64,000 nucleotides of DNA from Kribbella qitaiheensis (GTDB lineage: Bacteria > Actinomycetota > Actinomycetes > Propionibacteriales > Kribbellaceae): positions 7,254,001-7,318,000 of the forward strand of contig NZ_CP043661.1 in assembly GCF_014217565.1 (NCBI RefSeq), given 5' to 3'. Positions 8,301 to 16,798 of the stretch are shown here, piece by piece (positions within the stretch are counted from its first letter, which is position 1; each line of letters begins with the position of its first letter). The notes under the pieces were generated by a model, which was not told where the DNA came from, made no database searches, and was given only the letters and a program-made list of their open reading frames with translations. The position numbers were made by a program, and so were the translations under genes.

Positions 8301-11124
8301 GGGTGATGATCGGCCCCTCCGCGTTGGAGGTGGCGAAGTGCCTGCCGTGCTCGTAGTAGAACGTCACCGGCGTAGCAGGAGCCGTGTAGGAGATGTTGGC
8401 GCCGTTCAAGGCACCGCCGGCGCCGTAGTTCTCGTCCCACGACTTGTTGATCGCTGCCTTGTAGGCGTGCTCTCCAGCGGGGAGCGTGTAGGTGCCCTTC
8501 CACACCTTGTCCTTCGGGTCCAGGGTGAGCTGCGCCTGGTCGCAGTCCGGTGACCAGTCAGCAGGGCAACCCATCTCGCTGTTGTGGTCGCCGGGCACGC
8601 TGACGTTGGCCGGCTGGGTGACCGGGCCGGTGCCACCGCCTCCACCAGGCGTGGGAGCGTCGCCGACGATGCCGTAGGAGCCCGACACGGAGTAGTTGCC
8701 CGAGGCATCCCGCAGTACGGCGCGGTACTCGAGCAGGGTCCCCTTCGGCAGCCCGCTGACGTCGTGGAACACGCGATACGGCGCGTTGTCGTCCGACCCG
8801 AGTCGCTGCCACGCCGTAGTACCGACTGGGCGGTAGCCGAACGTCACAGTCACCGGCGTGTTCTCCGGCACGGCTGCGGCGATCTCCGCACGGCCGCCAA
8901 GAGAGGCGCCCGGCTCCGGCAAGCTCATGTAGACCGCAGGCGCCTTGGCACGATGCGGCAGGGTCGTAGTGGCCCGGTAGACCGTCACTGACAGCGGGCC
9001 CTGAGTGAGGAGCACACGTCCCTCACGGTCGGTCTTGAGCTGACCGCCGCCGCCGTAGATCGGCTTTAACCGGCTGTCCTTCATGTACGTCGGAACGGTC
9101 GCCGACTTGGCAGTGGTCCCGTTGTTGGAGACGACCAGGTACTCGGTGCGGTCAGCCCCGAACCGGCTGAACGCGTAGAGCCCGGAAGTGTTCGACGAGT
9201 ACCGGTGCACCTGGGTGCCGTCGGCCAGCGCCGGGTACTGCGCGCGCAGCTTGGCCAACCCGGCGATGTGCTTGTACATCGGCGCATTGACGTCGAACCG
9301 GTCCTTGCTGCCGATCGTCGTCGTCCCACTGCCGTCGACAACCTCGTCGTCGACGTAGTCGGTGGTCTTGGTCGCGAAGATGTCCTGCCGCGCGTCCTTG
9401 TCACCGCCAGGGCCGGTGAAGCCCTGCTCGTCGCCGTAGTAGATCACCGGCTGCCCGCGGGTCAGGTACATCAGCGAGTGCGCCAGCTTGTCGCGGGCAA
9501 GCAACTCCTGGCCGTTCGCCCCGCTCTGCTTGATGAAGGTCCCGACGCGGCCCATGTCGTGGTTCCCGAGGAACGTCGGTAGCTGGTAGGCGTTCGAATC
9601 CGCGTCGGTGTAGTAGTCGTCGTTCGCGTAGAGGTCGCGCAACTGGGTGCTCGGTTTGCCCTCGGCGTACTGGACCGCGTTCTGCTGGAAACCGAAGTCG
9701 AGCGTGGCCTGCAGCGCGCCCTGGGTCGTGTAGGTCGACATGAACTTCGGGTCGGCGTCGTAGACCTCACCGAACATGAAGAAGTTCTTGGTGCCCTTCG
9801 CCTTCGCGGCGGCCAGGATCCGCGGCGAGAACTTCTGCCAGAACTCGATGTTCACGTGCTTGACGGTGTCGATCCGGAACCCGTCGATGCCGAGCTCGGC
9901 CCAGGTCTTGTACACGTCGATCATGCCGTCGCGGACCTTCGGCTGCTCGGTGAACAGGTCGTCCAGCCCGACGAAGTCGCCGTACTCCGCGGACTCACCG
10001 GCGAAGGTCGAGTCACCGCGGTTGTGATAGAGCGTCGGGTCGTTCAGCCAGGCCGGCACCTTGACGGTCTCGTCGGCCGGCGTCTTGAAGATCGGCACGT
10101 TCGGGAACGAGGTGTCGCGGTCCAGCGGCGGGAAGGTGTCGCCGCCCGCGTAGGTCTTGTCGTCGAAGACGTTGCCGTCGGCATCCTTGTACGGGCTGGT
10201 GGACTTCGGGATGTAGCCGTACTGGCCGGACTGGTAGGCGATCACGTCCGCGGTGTGGTTGGTGATGATGTCGAAGAAGACCTTCATCCCCTTGCCGTGC
10301 GCCAGCGTGATCAGCTTCTGCATGTCCGCGTTCGTGCCCAGGTGCGGATCGATCTGGGTGAAGTCGGTGATCCAGTAGCCGTGGTACCCGGCGCTCACGT
10401 TCGCGCCCTCGCCCTGCACCGGCCGGTTCTTGAACGACGGCGTCAGCCAGATGCTCGTCGTACCGAGTGACTTGATGTAGTCGAGCTTCTGCATCACGCC
10501 GGTCAGATCGCCACCGTGGTAGAAGCCCTTGTCGGTCGGGTCGAGACCGGTAGTGAGCCGGTCGCCGGTGAGGCCGCCCGCGTCGTTCGACTTGTTCCCG
10601 TTGGCGAACCGGTCCGCCATCAGGAAGTAGAACCGCTCCTTGGTGAGGTCCTTGCGCAGGCTGGGGCTCGCGAGCGCTTTGTCTGCCGCGGTCAACCCAC
10701 CGGCCAGATCGACAGGCTTCACCGTCACCAGGTGGGTGGTGTCGTCGTAGCTGAACTGAACCTTGGCCGGGCCCTCGAGCCGCAGCGGGATGTTCGCGCC
10801 GTTGAGGGTGCCGCCCGCGCCGTAGTTCTCGTCCCAGCCGCCGTTGACGGTGACCTTGTACTCGTACGCTCCGGCGGGCACGTCGAACACCCGCCCGTAC
10901 TGCGTACTTGTGGTCCCCTGGGTGAGCTCGCTCGCCGCACAGGACGGCTGCCAGTCGGCAGGACAGCCCAGCTCGCTCTGCAACGACCCCGCCACGGTGA
11001 TCACCCGCTCGGCGACGACCTGGGCAGGCGCAGCAGGCGCAGCGGTCGCAGTACCGAGGCCGAGCACGACCATGGCAGCCGCGGTCACCCCCGCGGTCAT
11101 CCGTCGCATGACAGACCTACTCAT
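5392..11124 (-). CDS. pulA: Giant secreted amylopullulanase (alpha-amylase plus pullulanase fusion)
   Basis: 1910 aa from ATG 11124, chosen because GGAGGGG lies 7 nt upstream and the signal peptide (MSRSVMRRMTAGVTAAAMVV..., ending ATAAPAAP) then starts at residue 1. Order: X25-type starch-binding module (~45-150); GH13 alpha-amylase domain (~170-620) with catalytic D419 (GFRIDTVKH), E453 (FGEVYD) and D523 (GNHDMGR); beta-sandwich region; two more X25 modules (~848-930 and ~938-1025); pullulanase N-domain/CBM48 (~1030-1290); a second GH13 domain with D1502 (GFRYDLMGHH), E1539 (YGEGWNFGE) and D1673 (DAHDNETL); C-terminal pullulanase domain. Both catalytic triads are intact, so one extracellular enzyme should cut alpha-1,4 and alpha-1,6 bonds of starch, pullulan and glycogen. 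The three X25 modules share the sequence GCPADW...DENYGAGG. Confidence 0.95.
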   Translation of the reverse strand: MSRSVMRRMTAGVTAAAMVVLGLGTATAAPAAPAQVVAERVITVAGSLQSELGCPADWQPSCAASELTQGTTSTQYGRVFDVPAGAYEYKVTVNGGWDENYGAGGTLNGANIPLRLEGPAKVQFSYDDTTHLVTVKPVDLAGGLTAADKALASPSLRKDLTKERFYFLMADRFANGNKSNDAGGLTGDRLTTGLDPTDKGFYHGGDLTGVMQKLDYIKSLGTTSIWLTPSFKNRPVQGEGANVSAGYHGYWITDFTQIDPHLGTNADMQKLITLAHGKGMKVFFDIITNHTADVIAYQSGQYGYIPKSTSPYKDADGNVFDDKTYAGGDTFPPLDRDTSFPNVPIFKTPADETVKVPAWLNDPTLYHNRGDSTFAGESAEYGDFVGLDDLFTEQPKVRDGMIDVYKTWAELGIDGFRIDTVKHVNIEFWQKFSPRILAAAKAKGTKNFFMFGEVYDADPKFMSTYTTQGALQATLDFGFQQNAVQYAEGKPSTQLRDLYANDDYYTDADSNAYQLPTFLGNHDMGRVGTFIKQSGANGQELLARDKLAHSLMYLTRGQPVIYYGDEQGFTGPGGDKDARQDIFATKTTDYVDDEVVDGSGTTTIGSKDRFDVNAPMYKHIAGLAKLRAQYPALADGTQVHRYSSNTSGLYAFSRFGADRTEYLVVSNNGTTAKSATVPTYMKDSRLKPIYGGGGQLKTDREGRVLLTQGPLSVTVYRATTTLPHRAKAPAVYMSLPEPGASLGGRAEIAAAVPENTPVTVTFGYRPVGTTAWQRLGSDDNAPYRVFHDVSGLPKGTLLEYRAVLRDASGNYSVSGSYGIVGDAPTPGGGGGTGPVTQPANVSVPGDHNSEMGCPADWSPDCDQAQLTLDPKDKVWKGTYTLPAGEHAYKAAINKSWDENYGAGGALNGANISYTAPATPVTFYYEHGRHFATSNAEGPIITLPGSFQSELGCPADWTPDCMRPWLTDQDGDGTYTWSTTEIGAGSYEAKVAHNLSFDENYGAGGVKDGANIPITVPGDGLVVTFSYVLASHVLTVTTAKPGAQPDLKQAKAYWVGRDLVAVPAVAHPERSRWRLHSSLTGSLAVDADDIGGTSAGLRVDPAGLPAAVLAKFPRLAGYTALRLDHADAGKMLKGQLGLAQYDDSGRLLDATGVQIPGVLDDVYGSAAGRSYGVTWRGGVPRFTLWAPTAQNVVLLVGSSHVAMKANSDGSWSVEGRRSWANALYRFEVTVFAPSTGKVETNVVTDPYSVALTTDSTYSVAVDLDSSAGKPALWAGTPSPKLARGVDSTIYELHVRDFSISDSTVPAAHRGTYLAFADEGNGTKHLRAMAAAGLNTVHLLPTFDIASIPESAHSDPACDLKSYAPDSEEQQACVGAVAATDGFNWGYDPYHWLAPEGSYATAAARDGLARVAEFRTMVGGLHKSGLRVVLDQVYNHTPANGQAPTSILDKVVPGYYQRLNAVGGVENSTCCSNVATEHTMAEKIMVDSTVSSAKNYRVDGFRYDLMGHHSKANMLKVRSALDKLTLAHDGVDGKKIYLYGEGWNFGEVANNALFVQATQGNLGGTGIGTFSDRMRDAVRGGGPFDDDPRVQGFGSGAASDPNGAAINGTPAEQAKRLAHDTDLVQLGLAGNLRSFTFNSADGGAVVRGDGVDYNGSPAGYADQPDEVISYVDAHDNETLWDSLTYKLPASLPMADRVRMNTLSLATTALAQTPSFWHAGADLLRSKSLDRNSYNSGDWFNPLDWTGADNGFGHGLPLKADNEAKWPFMKPLLANPALKPSAADVATASAAAADLLKLRFSTPLFRLGSATLINQKVTFPLSGTPSAKPGVVTLRIDDTIGSNVDPSLKGALIVFNTTSSPVTQQITALAGQPLTLSPVQASGSDPIVKQTTWASSTGTATVPARTVAVLLQH

Positions 11125-11244
11125 CACGGGACCCCTCCCAAAAGGCAGCACAAACTGCTCGGACGCTAACCCGGGCCTCGGCCTCGCGGAAGGCCTCAAA
11201 GGTCGCGGTCAGGTGACGAGCGGCGGCCGGGAGAGCGGGATCGG

Positions 11245-11982
11245 TCAGCTGATCAGGGCGGGGAGGGCGATCTCGATGGGGTCCGGGACGAGCGCGGTGG
11301 CTTCCTCGTCGTACGGCGTGGGGTCGGCGTTGAGGATCAGCAGTGGGATGCCGGCGGTGAGTGCGATGTCGCAGAGGCCGGCGGCTGGGTAGACCTGGAG
11401 GGAGGTGCCGATCGCGAGGAAGAGGTCTGCCGAGCGGGTGGCGGCGACCGCGGCGTCGAGGACGGTCTGGTCGAGCGATTGGCCGAAGGAGACGGTCGCC
11501 GACTTCAGGATGCCGCCGCAGACCTCGCAAGCCGGGTCTTCCTCGCCGGCTTCGAGGCGGCGGAGGACGTCGGCCATCGGGATGCGGCGGCCGCAGCTCA
11601 GGCAGTCGACGGACCGGACGGTTCCGTGCAGCTCGTGGACCAGGCCTGGTGACGAGCCGGCCTTCTGGTGGAGTCCGTCGACGTTCTGGGTGGTCAGGCC
11701 GGTGAGCCTGCCTTGGCGTTCGAGGTCGACGAGGGCGAGGTGGCCGGCGTTCGGCTCGGCGGTCCACGCGGGCGCCGCGAGGCGGAACTTCCACGCCTCG
11801 ACCCGGACCGCCCGCGAGACGACGTACGAGTCGATGTCGAACATCGCCTGCGCCTCGGGGTTCTTCGTCCAGACGCCCTGCGGACCGCGGAAGTCGGGGA
11901 TGCCAGAGGCGGTGGAGATGCCCGCACCGGTCAGTACTGCGATCCGCTCGGCCTTCGACACCAGTTCCTCGGCAGTGGTCAC
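11245..11982 (-). CDS. cobB: Sir2-family NAD-dependent protein deacylase
   Basis: 245 aa from GTG 11982 (VTTAEELVSKAERIAVLTGAG); a GTG eight codons upstream (12006) is an alternative. The sirtuin signature is complete: GAGIS (19-23), TQNVDGLHQ (98-106), catalytic His119 in HELHG, and a Zn-ribbon with Cys127, Cys130, Cys152 and Cys155. Expected activity: NAD-dependent removal of acetyl or other acyl groups from lysine, for example on acyl-CoA synthetases. Same strand as, and 120 bp upstream of, the amylopullulanase; no functional link is implied. Confidence 0.93.
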   Translation of the reverse strand: MTTAEELVSKAERIAVLTGAGISTASGIPDFRGPQGVWTKNPEAQAMFDIDSYVVSRAVRVEAWKFRLAAPAWTAEPNAGHLALVDLERQGRLTGLTTQNVDGLHQKAGSSPGLVHELHGTVRSVDCLSCGRRIPMADVLRRLEAGEEDPACEVCGGILKSATVSFGQSLDQTVLDAAVAATRSADLFLAIGTSLQVYPAAGLCDIALTAGIPLLILNADPTPYDEEATALVPDPIEIALPALIS

Positions 11983-12041
11983 ACCTGAGAACGTACTGCC
12001 TTCCACTCCGGCCCCAGCACGGCCGTGATGACGTCGTTGAA

Positions 12042-12248
12042 CTAGCTCAGCCGGCGTACGACGTACTGCTCGTCGGTGGCGGAGACGAGTTCCTGGGAGC
12101 GCATCCGGCACCAGGCGGGGATGTCGATGGCGGCAGCCGGGTCGTCGGCGAGCACTGTGATCGTGTCGCCGACCTCCACCCCCGGGAGCGCCTGGGCGAG
12201 CTTGATCACGGGGAGTGGGCAGAGCATGCCGCGGCAGTCGAGCGTCAC
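12042..12248 (-). CDS. TusA/SirA-family sulfur-carrier protein
   Basis: 68 aa. Contains the family motif CPLPVIK at residues 10-16, the Cys in CPxP being the persulfide carrier. Length and the later ADDPAAAIDIPAWCR segment match TusA-like proteins. Its ATG overlaps the stop of the upstream cysteine desulfurase (12245-12248), so the two are translationally coupled. The desulfurase is expected to load sulfur onto this carrier for delivery to tRNA thiolation, cofactor or other acceptors. The final acceptor is not visible in the window. Confidence 0.92.
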   Translation of the reverse strand: MTLDCRGMLCPLPVIKLAQALPGVEVGDTITVLADDPAAAIDIPAWCRMRSQELVSATDEQYVVRRLS

Positions 12249-13372
12249 ATCCCCACCTCCGCCCTGATCCGCCGTACGAGCCCAGGGAGCACCGTCGCGA
12301 AGCGGTCGACCTCATCATGCGTGCTGGTCCGCCCCAGCGACACCCGGATGTTGCCGTGCGTGAGCACGCCCATCGCGGCGAGTACGTGAGACGGGCGCAG
12401 CGTGCTCGACGTACAGGCTGATCCACTGGAGACAGCGAAGCCTTCGGCATCCAGTGCCGTCACGAGCGCCTCGCCGTCGACGTACAAGCAGGAGAACGTC
12501 AGCACGTGGGGGAGTCGATCGTCAGGGTCGCCGACCACCTCCACGTCGGAGATGTCAGCCGCTACCCGCTGCCGCAGTTCGTCGATCCAGGCGCGGTGCT
12601 GCTTGTCGAGCTCGTCTGCCTCGGTCAACCGCGCCTGCAGGGCAGCAGCCGCAGCCAGGATCGCTGGGACGTCGGGATGCCCAGGGGAGAGGCCGTCCTC
12701 GCGTTCGTCCACAGGCCACGTCGGTGCGAGCCGCGTACCTTTCCGTACTGCGAGCAGCCCCACCCCGGCCGGCCCGCCCCACTTGTGAGCACTGCCTGTC
12801 AACGCCGACCAACCAGCCGGTACTACGTCGTGCCCGAGCGAGGCAGCGCCGTCCACGAACAAAGGCACACCGGCCTTGGCGCAGACCTCAGCAGCCCAGC
12901 CAATGGGCTGCCGCGTCCCCACCTCGTGGTTGGCCGACTGCAACGCGGCTACTGCGACCCCTGGCTTGCTCACCTCGGCCTCGAACGCGTCCCGGTCGAT
13001 CCGGCCGAGCTGATCCACGCCCACCTCCACCGCAGTACCGGCAGCAGCCGCAGCATGCAGTACTGCGGAATGCTCGACGGCCGCGTGCACCACGGTGGGC
13101 CCGATCCGGCGCCGGGCGGCCGCCACAGCGGCCAGGCCGGAGTGGATCGCGGCCGTGCCAGAGGTGGTCAGATAGAGCTCGTCAGGGCGTACTCCGACAC
13201 TCTCCGCGAGCACCGCCCGGGCGTTGTCCAGCAGCAGTCTGGCGGTCCGTCCCTCATGGTGCAGCCGGGCGGGATCCGCCCAGCCGGAATCCACCGCCGA
13301 CAGCAACATCTCCCGGGCCGCGGGATGGAGTGGTTCGGATGACGCGGCATCTAAATAGGCACGCTGGATCAC
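12245..13372 (-). CDS. Cysteine desulfurase (class V aminotransferase, IscS/NifS-like)
   Basis: 375 aa. PLP lysine K197 in SAHKWGG, Asp174 in FVDGAAS (the ring-nitrogen partner), and the active-site cysteine C320 in SSGSACTSS on the long flexible loop typical of IscS/NifS. Reaction: L-cysteine to L-alanine plus enzyme persulfide. It is coupled to the TusA-like gene by a 4-bp overlap. The start is GTG 13372 without a Shine-Dalgarno; a TAGCGT -10-like hexamer about 7 nt upstream suggests a leaderless start. The left arm of the long inverted repeat at 13382-13469 covers this promoter region. Confidence 0.93.
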   Translation of the reverse strand: MIQRAYLDAASSEPLHPAAREMLLSAVDSGWADPARLHHEGRTARLLLDNARAVLAESVGVRPDELYLTTSGTAAIHSGLAAVAAARRRIGPTVVHAAVEHSAVLHAAAAAGTAVEVGVDQLGRIDRDAFEAEVSKPGVAVAALQSANHEVGTRQPIGWAAEVCAKAGVPLFVDGAASLGHDVVPAGWSALTGSAHKWGGPAGVGLLAVRKGTRLAPTWPVDEREDGLSPGHPDVPAILAAAAALQARLTEADELDKQHRAWIDELRQRVAADISDVEVVGDPDDRLPHVLTFSCLYVDGEALVTALDAEGFAVSSGSACTSSTLRPSHVLAAMGVLTHGNIRVSLGRTSTHDEVDRFATVLPGLVRRIRAEVGM

Positions 13373-13381
13373 AGGGGAAAC

Positions 13382-13469
13382 GCTAGAGCATGTCTGCCCC
13401 TCCTCCAGTGCGGCGAGACGCCCACCGAGTGCCGCGCAGCACGGAGCGGATGGGCAGACATGCTCTAGC
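13382..13469. repeat. 18-bp perfect inverted repeat facing two divergent genes
   Basis: 13382-13399 (GCTAGAGCATGTCTGCCC) and 13452-13469 are exact inverse complements separated by 52 bp. They lie between the divergent cysteine desulfurase and ctaC genes. Read outward, each arm ends at the likely promoter: the left arm stops 10 bp from the desulfurase GTG, the right arm lies ~80 bp before ctaC. This fits a paired regulator site; a small hairpin element is the alternative. No target-site duplication was seen. Confidence 0.8.
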
Positions 13470-13547
13470 CCTACCTATGCGCAGAAGCGTCGGAGGTGTC
13501 CAGTAGTGTTCTGTCGTCAGTCTCACCTGGGAAGGGAAAGGCGCCCC

Positions 13548-14447
13548 GTGGGTTCGAACGGCACGCCCGGAGTCGAGCGCGCAGCTGGTCTGGAGAAGAC
13601 CGCGGCCGCCGCACGTCCGGCGAAGCGACGCTTGCTGGTTCCGGCGGCGGTAGTGGTGGGCACCTTGGTGCTGACCGGCTGCTCGTCGCAGACCAACGAG
13701 CAGTGGAAGCGACTCGGTTTGCCCGAGGGCGCTTCGGACCGGACCGAGGCGATGAAGAGCCTCTGGATCGGCGCCTGGATCGCGGCTCTCGTCATCGGCG
13801 TGATGGTGTGGGGCCTGATCCTCTATGCGGTCGTCCGCTACCGCAAGCGCAACGAAGACGCACCGCGGCAGACGCGCTACAACCTGCCGCTGGAGGTGCT
13901 GTACACGCTGGCCCCGTTCGCCATCATCGGCGTGCTCTTCTTCTACACCGTCGAGCACGGCAACAAGATCACCGAGATGTCGGACCACCCGTCGCACACG
14001 ATCAACGTGGTCGGCCAGCAGTGGCAGTGGACCTTCAACTACAAGGACACCGTGGACGGGCAGGAGGGCGTCTGGGAGACCGGCACGCTCGACAAGCCGG
14101 CCGAGCTGTGGCTGCCGCAAGGTGAGTCGGTGCACTTCGACCTGACCTCCCCGGACGTCATCCACTCCTTCTGGGTGCCCTCGTTCTACTTCAAGCTGGA
14201 CGTCATCCCGGGCCGCACCAACAAGCTCGAGCTGACCCCGACCAAGACCGGCACCTTCGCGGGTAAGTGCGCGGAGCTGTGCGGCCTCTACCACAGCCGG
14301 ATGGTGTTCACCGTCAAGGTGGTCACGCCCGACGAGTACAAGGCGCACCTGGAGGACCTCGCTCGCCGGGGCCAGACCGGCGCCGCGACCGGTGGCCAGG
14401 ACGCGACCACCATTCCCGGGACCGGGAAGCAGGAGGGCGGGAAGTGA
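13548..14447 (+). CDS. ctaC: Cytochrome c oxidase subunit II
   Basis: 299 aa from GTG 13548 (GAAAGG ribosome binding site with 6-nt spacing); an upstream ATG at 13506 lacks one. A long N-terminal signal ends in a lipobox-like LVLTGC, then two transmembrane helices (~65-90 and ~110-130) and the periplasmic cupredoxin domain. The CuA site is complete: C241, C245, H249 and M252 in CAELCGLYHSRM, with an upstream H and D in the HFDLTSPDVIHSFW region. It accepts electrons from the cytochrome bcc complex in the aa3 supercomplex. Its stop overlaps the ctaD GTG by 4 bp. Confidence 0.96.
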   Translation: MGSNGTPGVERAAGLEKTAAAARPAKRRLLVPAAVVVGTLVLTGCSSQTNEQWKRLGLPEGASDRTEAMKSLWIGAWIAALVIGVMVWGLILYAVVRYRKRNEDAPRQTRYNLPLEVLYTLAPFAIIGVLFFYTVEHGNKITEMSDHPSHTINVVGQQWQWTFNYKDTVDGQEGVWETGTLDKPAELWLPQGESVHFDLTSPDVIHSFWVPSFYFKLDVIPGRTNKLELTPTKTGTFAGKCAELCGLYHSRMVFTVKVVTPDEYKAHLEDLARRGQTGAATGGQDATTIPGTGKQEGGK

Positions 14448-16222
14448 CTGACTTCGCCGAGCGCACAGGCGGTATCGCGGCCACCGCGGTACTGCCGAGG
14501 CGGCGCAGCAAGGGCAAGATCGCGGTCAAGTGGCTCACCACCACCGACCACAAGCTGATCGGCCACCTGTACCTGATCACCTCCTTCGTCTTCTTCCTGA
14601 TCGCCGGCGTGATGGCGCTGCTGATCCGGGCCGAGCTGGCCAAGCCGGGTCTGCAGATCGTGAACGAAGAGGTCTACAACCAGCTCTTCACGATGCACGG
14701 CACGATCATGCTGCTGCTGTTCGCGACGCCGCTGTTCGTCGGCTTCGCGAACGTGATCATGCCGGTCCAGATCGGCGCCCCCGACGTCGCGTTCCCGCGG
14801 CTCAACATGTTCAGCTTCTGGCTGTTCCTGTTCGGCGGCCTGATCACGCTGTCCGGGTTCTTCACCCCGGGCGGCGCGGCCGACTTCGGCTGGTTCGCCT
14901 ACGCCCCGCTGTCGAACGCGGTCCGTTCGCCGGGCATCGGCGGTGACCTGTGGATCATGGGTCTGTGGATGGCCGGTCTGGGCACGATCCTGGGTGCGGT
15001 CAACTTCGTTACCACCGTGATCACCATGCGCGCCCCCGGGATGACGATGTTCCGGATGCCGATCTTCACCTGGAACATCCTGGTGACGTCGATCCTGGTC
15101 CTGATCGCCTTCCCGATCCTGGCCGGCGCGCTGCTGATGCTGGAGGCGGATCGAGCCTTGGGGGCTCACGTCTTCGACGCCGCCAACGGCGGCCCAATTC
15201 TCTGGCAACACCTGTTCTGGTTCTTCGGCCATCCCGAGGTCTACATCATCGCGCTGCCGTTCTTCGGCATCATCACCGAGATCCTGCCGGTGTTCAGCCG
15301 CAAGCCGGTCTTCGGCTACATCGGCCTGGTCGGCGCGACGCTGTGGATCGCGATCCTGTCGGTGGCGGTGTGGGCGCACCACATGTTTGTCACCGGCGCG
15401 GTGAACCTGCCGTTCTTCTCCTTCATGACGTTCTTGATCGCGGTCCCGACCGGGGTGAAGTTCTTCAACTGGATCGGCACGATGTGGGGCGGCTCGCTGT
15501 CGTTCGACACCCCGATGCTGTGGTCGATCGGCTTCCTCACGACGTTCCTGTTCGGCGGCCTGACCGGCGTCATCCTGGCCTCGCCCGCGCTGGACTACCA
15601 GCTGTCCGACTCGTACTTCGTGGTCGCGCACTTCCACTACGTCGTCTTCGGCACGGTGGTGTTCGCGATGTTCGCGGGCTTCTACTTCTGGTGGCCCAAG
15701 ATGACCGGCCGGATGCTCGACGAGAAGCTCGGCAAGCTGCACTTCTGGCTGCTGTTCATCGGCTTCCACACCACCTTCCTGGTCCAGCACTGGCTGGGCG
15801 TCGAGGGCATGCCGCGCCGCTACGCGTCGTACGGCGCCAACGAGGGTTTCACCACGCTGAACGAGGTGTCCAGCGTCGGTGCCTTCATCCTGGGCCTGTC
15901 GATGCTGCCGTTCTTCTACAACGTCTACAAGTCGCGGAAGGCGCCGCTGGTCGGCGTCGACGACCCGTGGGGCTGGGGCCGATCGCTGGAGTGGGCGACC
16001 AGTTCCCCGCCGCCGCGGCACAACTTCGTCAGCCTGCCCCGGATCCGGTCCGAGAGCCCCGCTTTCGACCTGCACCACCCGGAGATCGCGATGGCGGAGT
16101 ACGGCGACAGCGGAGCGCCCCGGGACAACCTGCTGGACGCCGGCGAGGATCAGGGCCGGGTAGAGAATCTTGAACGCAACATCAACGCCGGTACCGGCGT
16201 GGACGGGGAGGACAAGGTATGA
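14444..16222 (+). CDS. ctaD: Cytochrome c oxidase subunit I (aa3-type)
   Basis: 592 aa from GTG 14444 (AGGAGGG ribosome binding site; AAGTGA overlap with ctaC). Twelve-helix heme-copper oxidase core. Heme and copper ligands are visible: TMHGTIM (heme a), HPEVYIIALP (CuB His with the cross-linking Tyr), AHHMFVTG (two CuB His) and HFHYVVFG (heme a3/a His). It is the catalytic proton-pumping subunit. The N-terminal 25 residues are a cytosolic leader. Its stop overlaps the ctaF start (ATGA). Confidence 0.97.
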   Translation: MTDFAERTGGIAATAVLPRRRSKGKIAVKWLTTTDHKLIGHLYLITSFVFFLIAGVMALLIRAELAKPGLQIVNEEVYNQLFTMHGTIMLLLFATPLFVGFANVIMPVQIGAPDVAFPRLNMFSFWLFLFGGLITLSGFFTPGGAADFGWFAYAPLSNAVRSPGIGGDLWIMGLWMAGLGTILGAVNFVTTVITMRAPGMTMFRMPIFTWNILVTSILVLIAFPILAGALLMLEADRALGAHVFDAANGGPILWQHLFWFFGHPEVYIIALPFFGIITEILPVFSRKPVFGYIGLVGATLWIAILSVAVWAHHMFVTGAVNLPFFSFMTFLIAVPTGVKFFNWIGTMWGGSLSFDTPMLWSIGFLTTFLFGGLTGVILASPALDYQLSDSYFVVAHFHYVVFGTVVFAMFAGFYFWWPKMTGRMLDEKLGKLHFWLLFIGFHTTFLVQHWLGVEGMPRRYASYGANEGFTTLNEVSSVGAFILGLSMLPFFYNVYKSRKAPLVGVDDPWGWGRSLEWATSSPPPRHNFVSLPRIRSESPAFDLHHPEIAMAEYGDSGAPRDNLLDAGEDQGRVENLERNINAGTGVDGEDKV

Positions 16223-16614
16223 AGGCTGAGGCCTGGGTCTTCGGCATCCTGACGGTGTTCGTCCTCATCGTCACGCCGATCTACTGGCTCATGTCGGAGG
16301 ACCCGACCGGCACCACCGCCTTGGTGATGACGTTCTTCCTCTCCCTGCTGGTGGCGTTCTACCTCAGCGTGACCGGGCGCCGGATGGACGCCCGGCCGGA
16401 GGACCGCAAGGAAGCCGAGATCGTGGAAGGCGCCGGCGAGCTCGGCTTCTTCCCGCCGTACTCGTGGTGGCCGCTGTGGTGCGCCGGCACGCTGGCGGTG
16501 GTCGTCCTCGGTGTCGTGTTCGGCTGGTGGCTGTTCATCGTCGGCTGCGGCATCGGCATCGTCACCCTGTCCGGCTTCATCTTCGAGTACTACCGCGGTG
16601 ACCACGCTCACTGA
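16219..16614 (+). CDS. ctaF: Cytochrome c oxidase subunit IV (actinobacterial type)
   Basis: 131 aa. Four predicted membrane helices, the first right at the N-terminus (MKAEAWVFGILTVFVLIVTPIYW). Length and sequence fit the actinobacterial CtaF subunit, a structural part of the aa3 oxidase. It is translationally coupled to ctaD by a 4-bp overlap, completing a ctaC-ctaD-ctaF operon. Confidence 0.93.
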   Translation: MKAEAWVFGILTVFVLIVTPIYWLMSEDPTGTTALVMTFFLSLLVAFYLSVTGRRMDARPEDRKEAEIVEGAGELGFFPPYSWWPLWCAGTLAVVVLGVVFGWWLFIVGCGIGIVTLSGFIFEYYRGDHAH

Positions 16615-16680
16615 GCGTGCGGCCGGGTGATGATCTACCTGGCAATTTCGTAAAAAACCGAACCAAACCGTTCTGCCAAC

Positions 16681-16725
16681 CGTCACCAGTACTGCGGGCC
16701 GTGGGGCCCTGCCGTGCTGGTGACG
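16681..16725 (+). terminator. Probable terminator hairpin after ctaF
   Basis: Arms CGTCACCAG (16681-16689) and CTGGTGACG (16717-16725) are exact inverse complements, with an inner GGGCC/GGCCC pairing. There is no T-run, so efficiency is uncertain. It sits between ctaF and the L,D-transpeptidase gene, downstream of an unusually A-rich patch near 16650. Confidence 0.5.
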
Positions 16726-16798
16726 TCGCAGTGCGTGGGTATGACCATCGGGCAAGCTACCCTTGGCCGGCGGGAAATCGTTCACAGGGGAGTTCAGG

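Noticed and set aside
14288..16078. 596-codon minus-strand frame antisense to ctaD
   Set aside because: Composition (Arg/Glu/Gln/His-rich) is the usual shadow of a high-GC gene on the other strand; ctaD is unquestionable.
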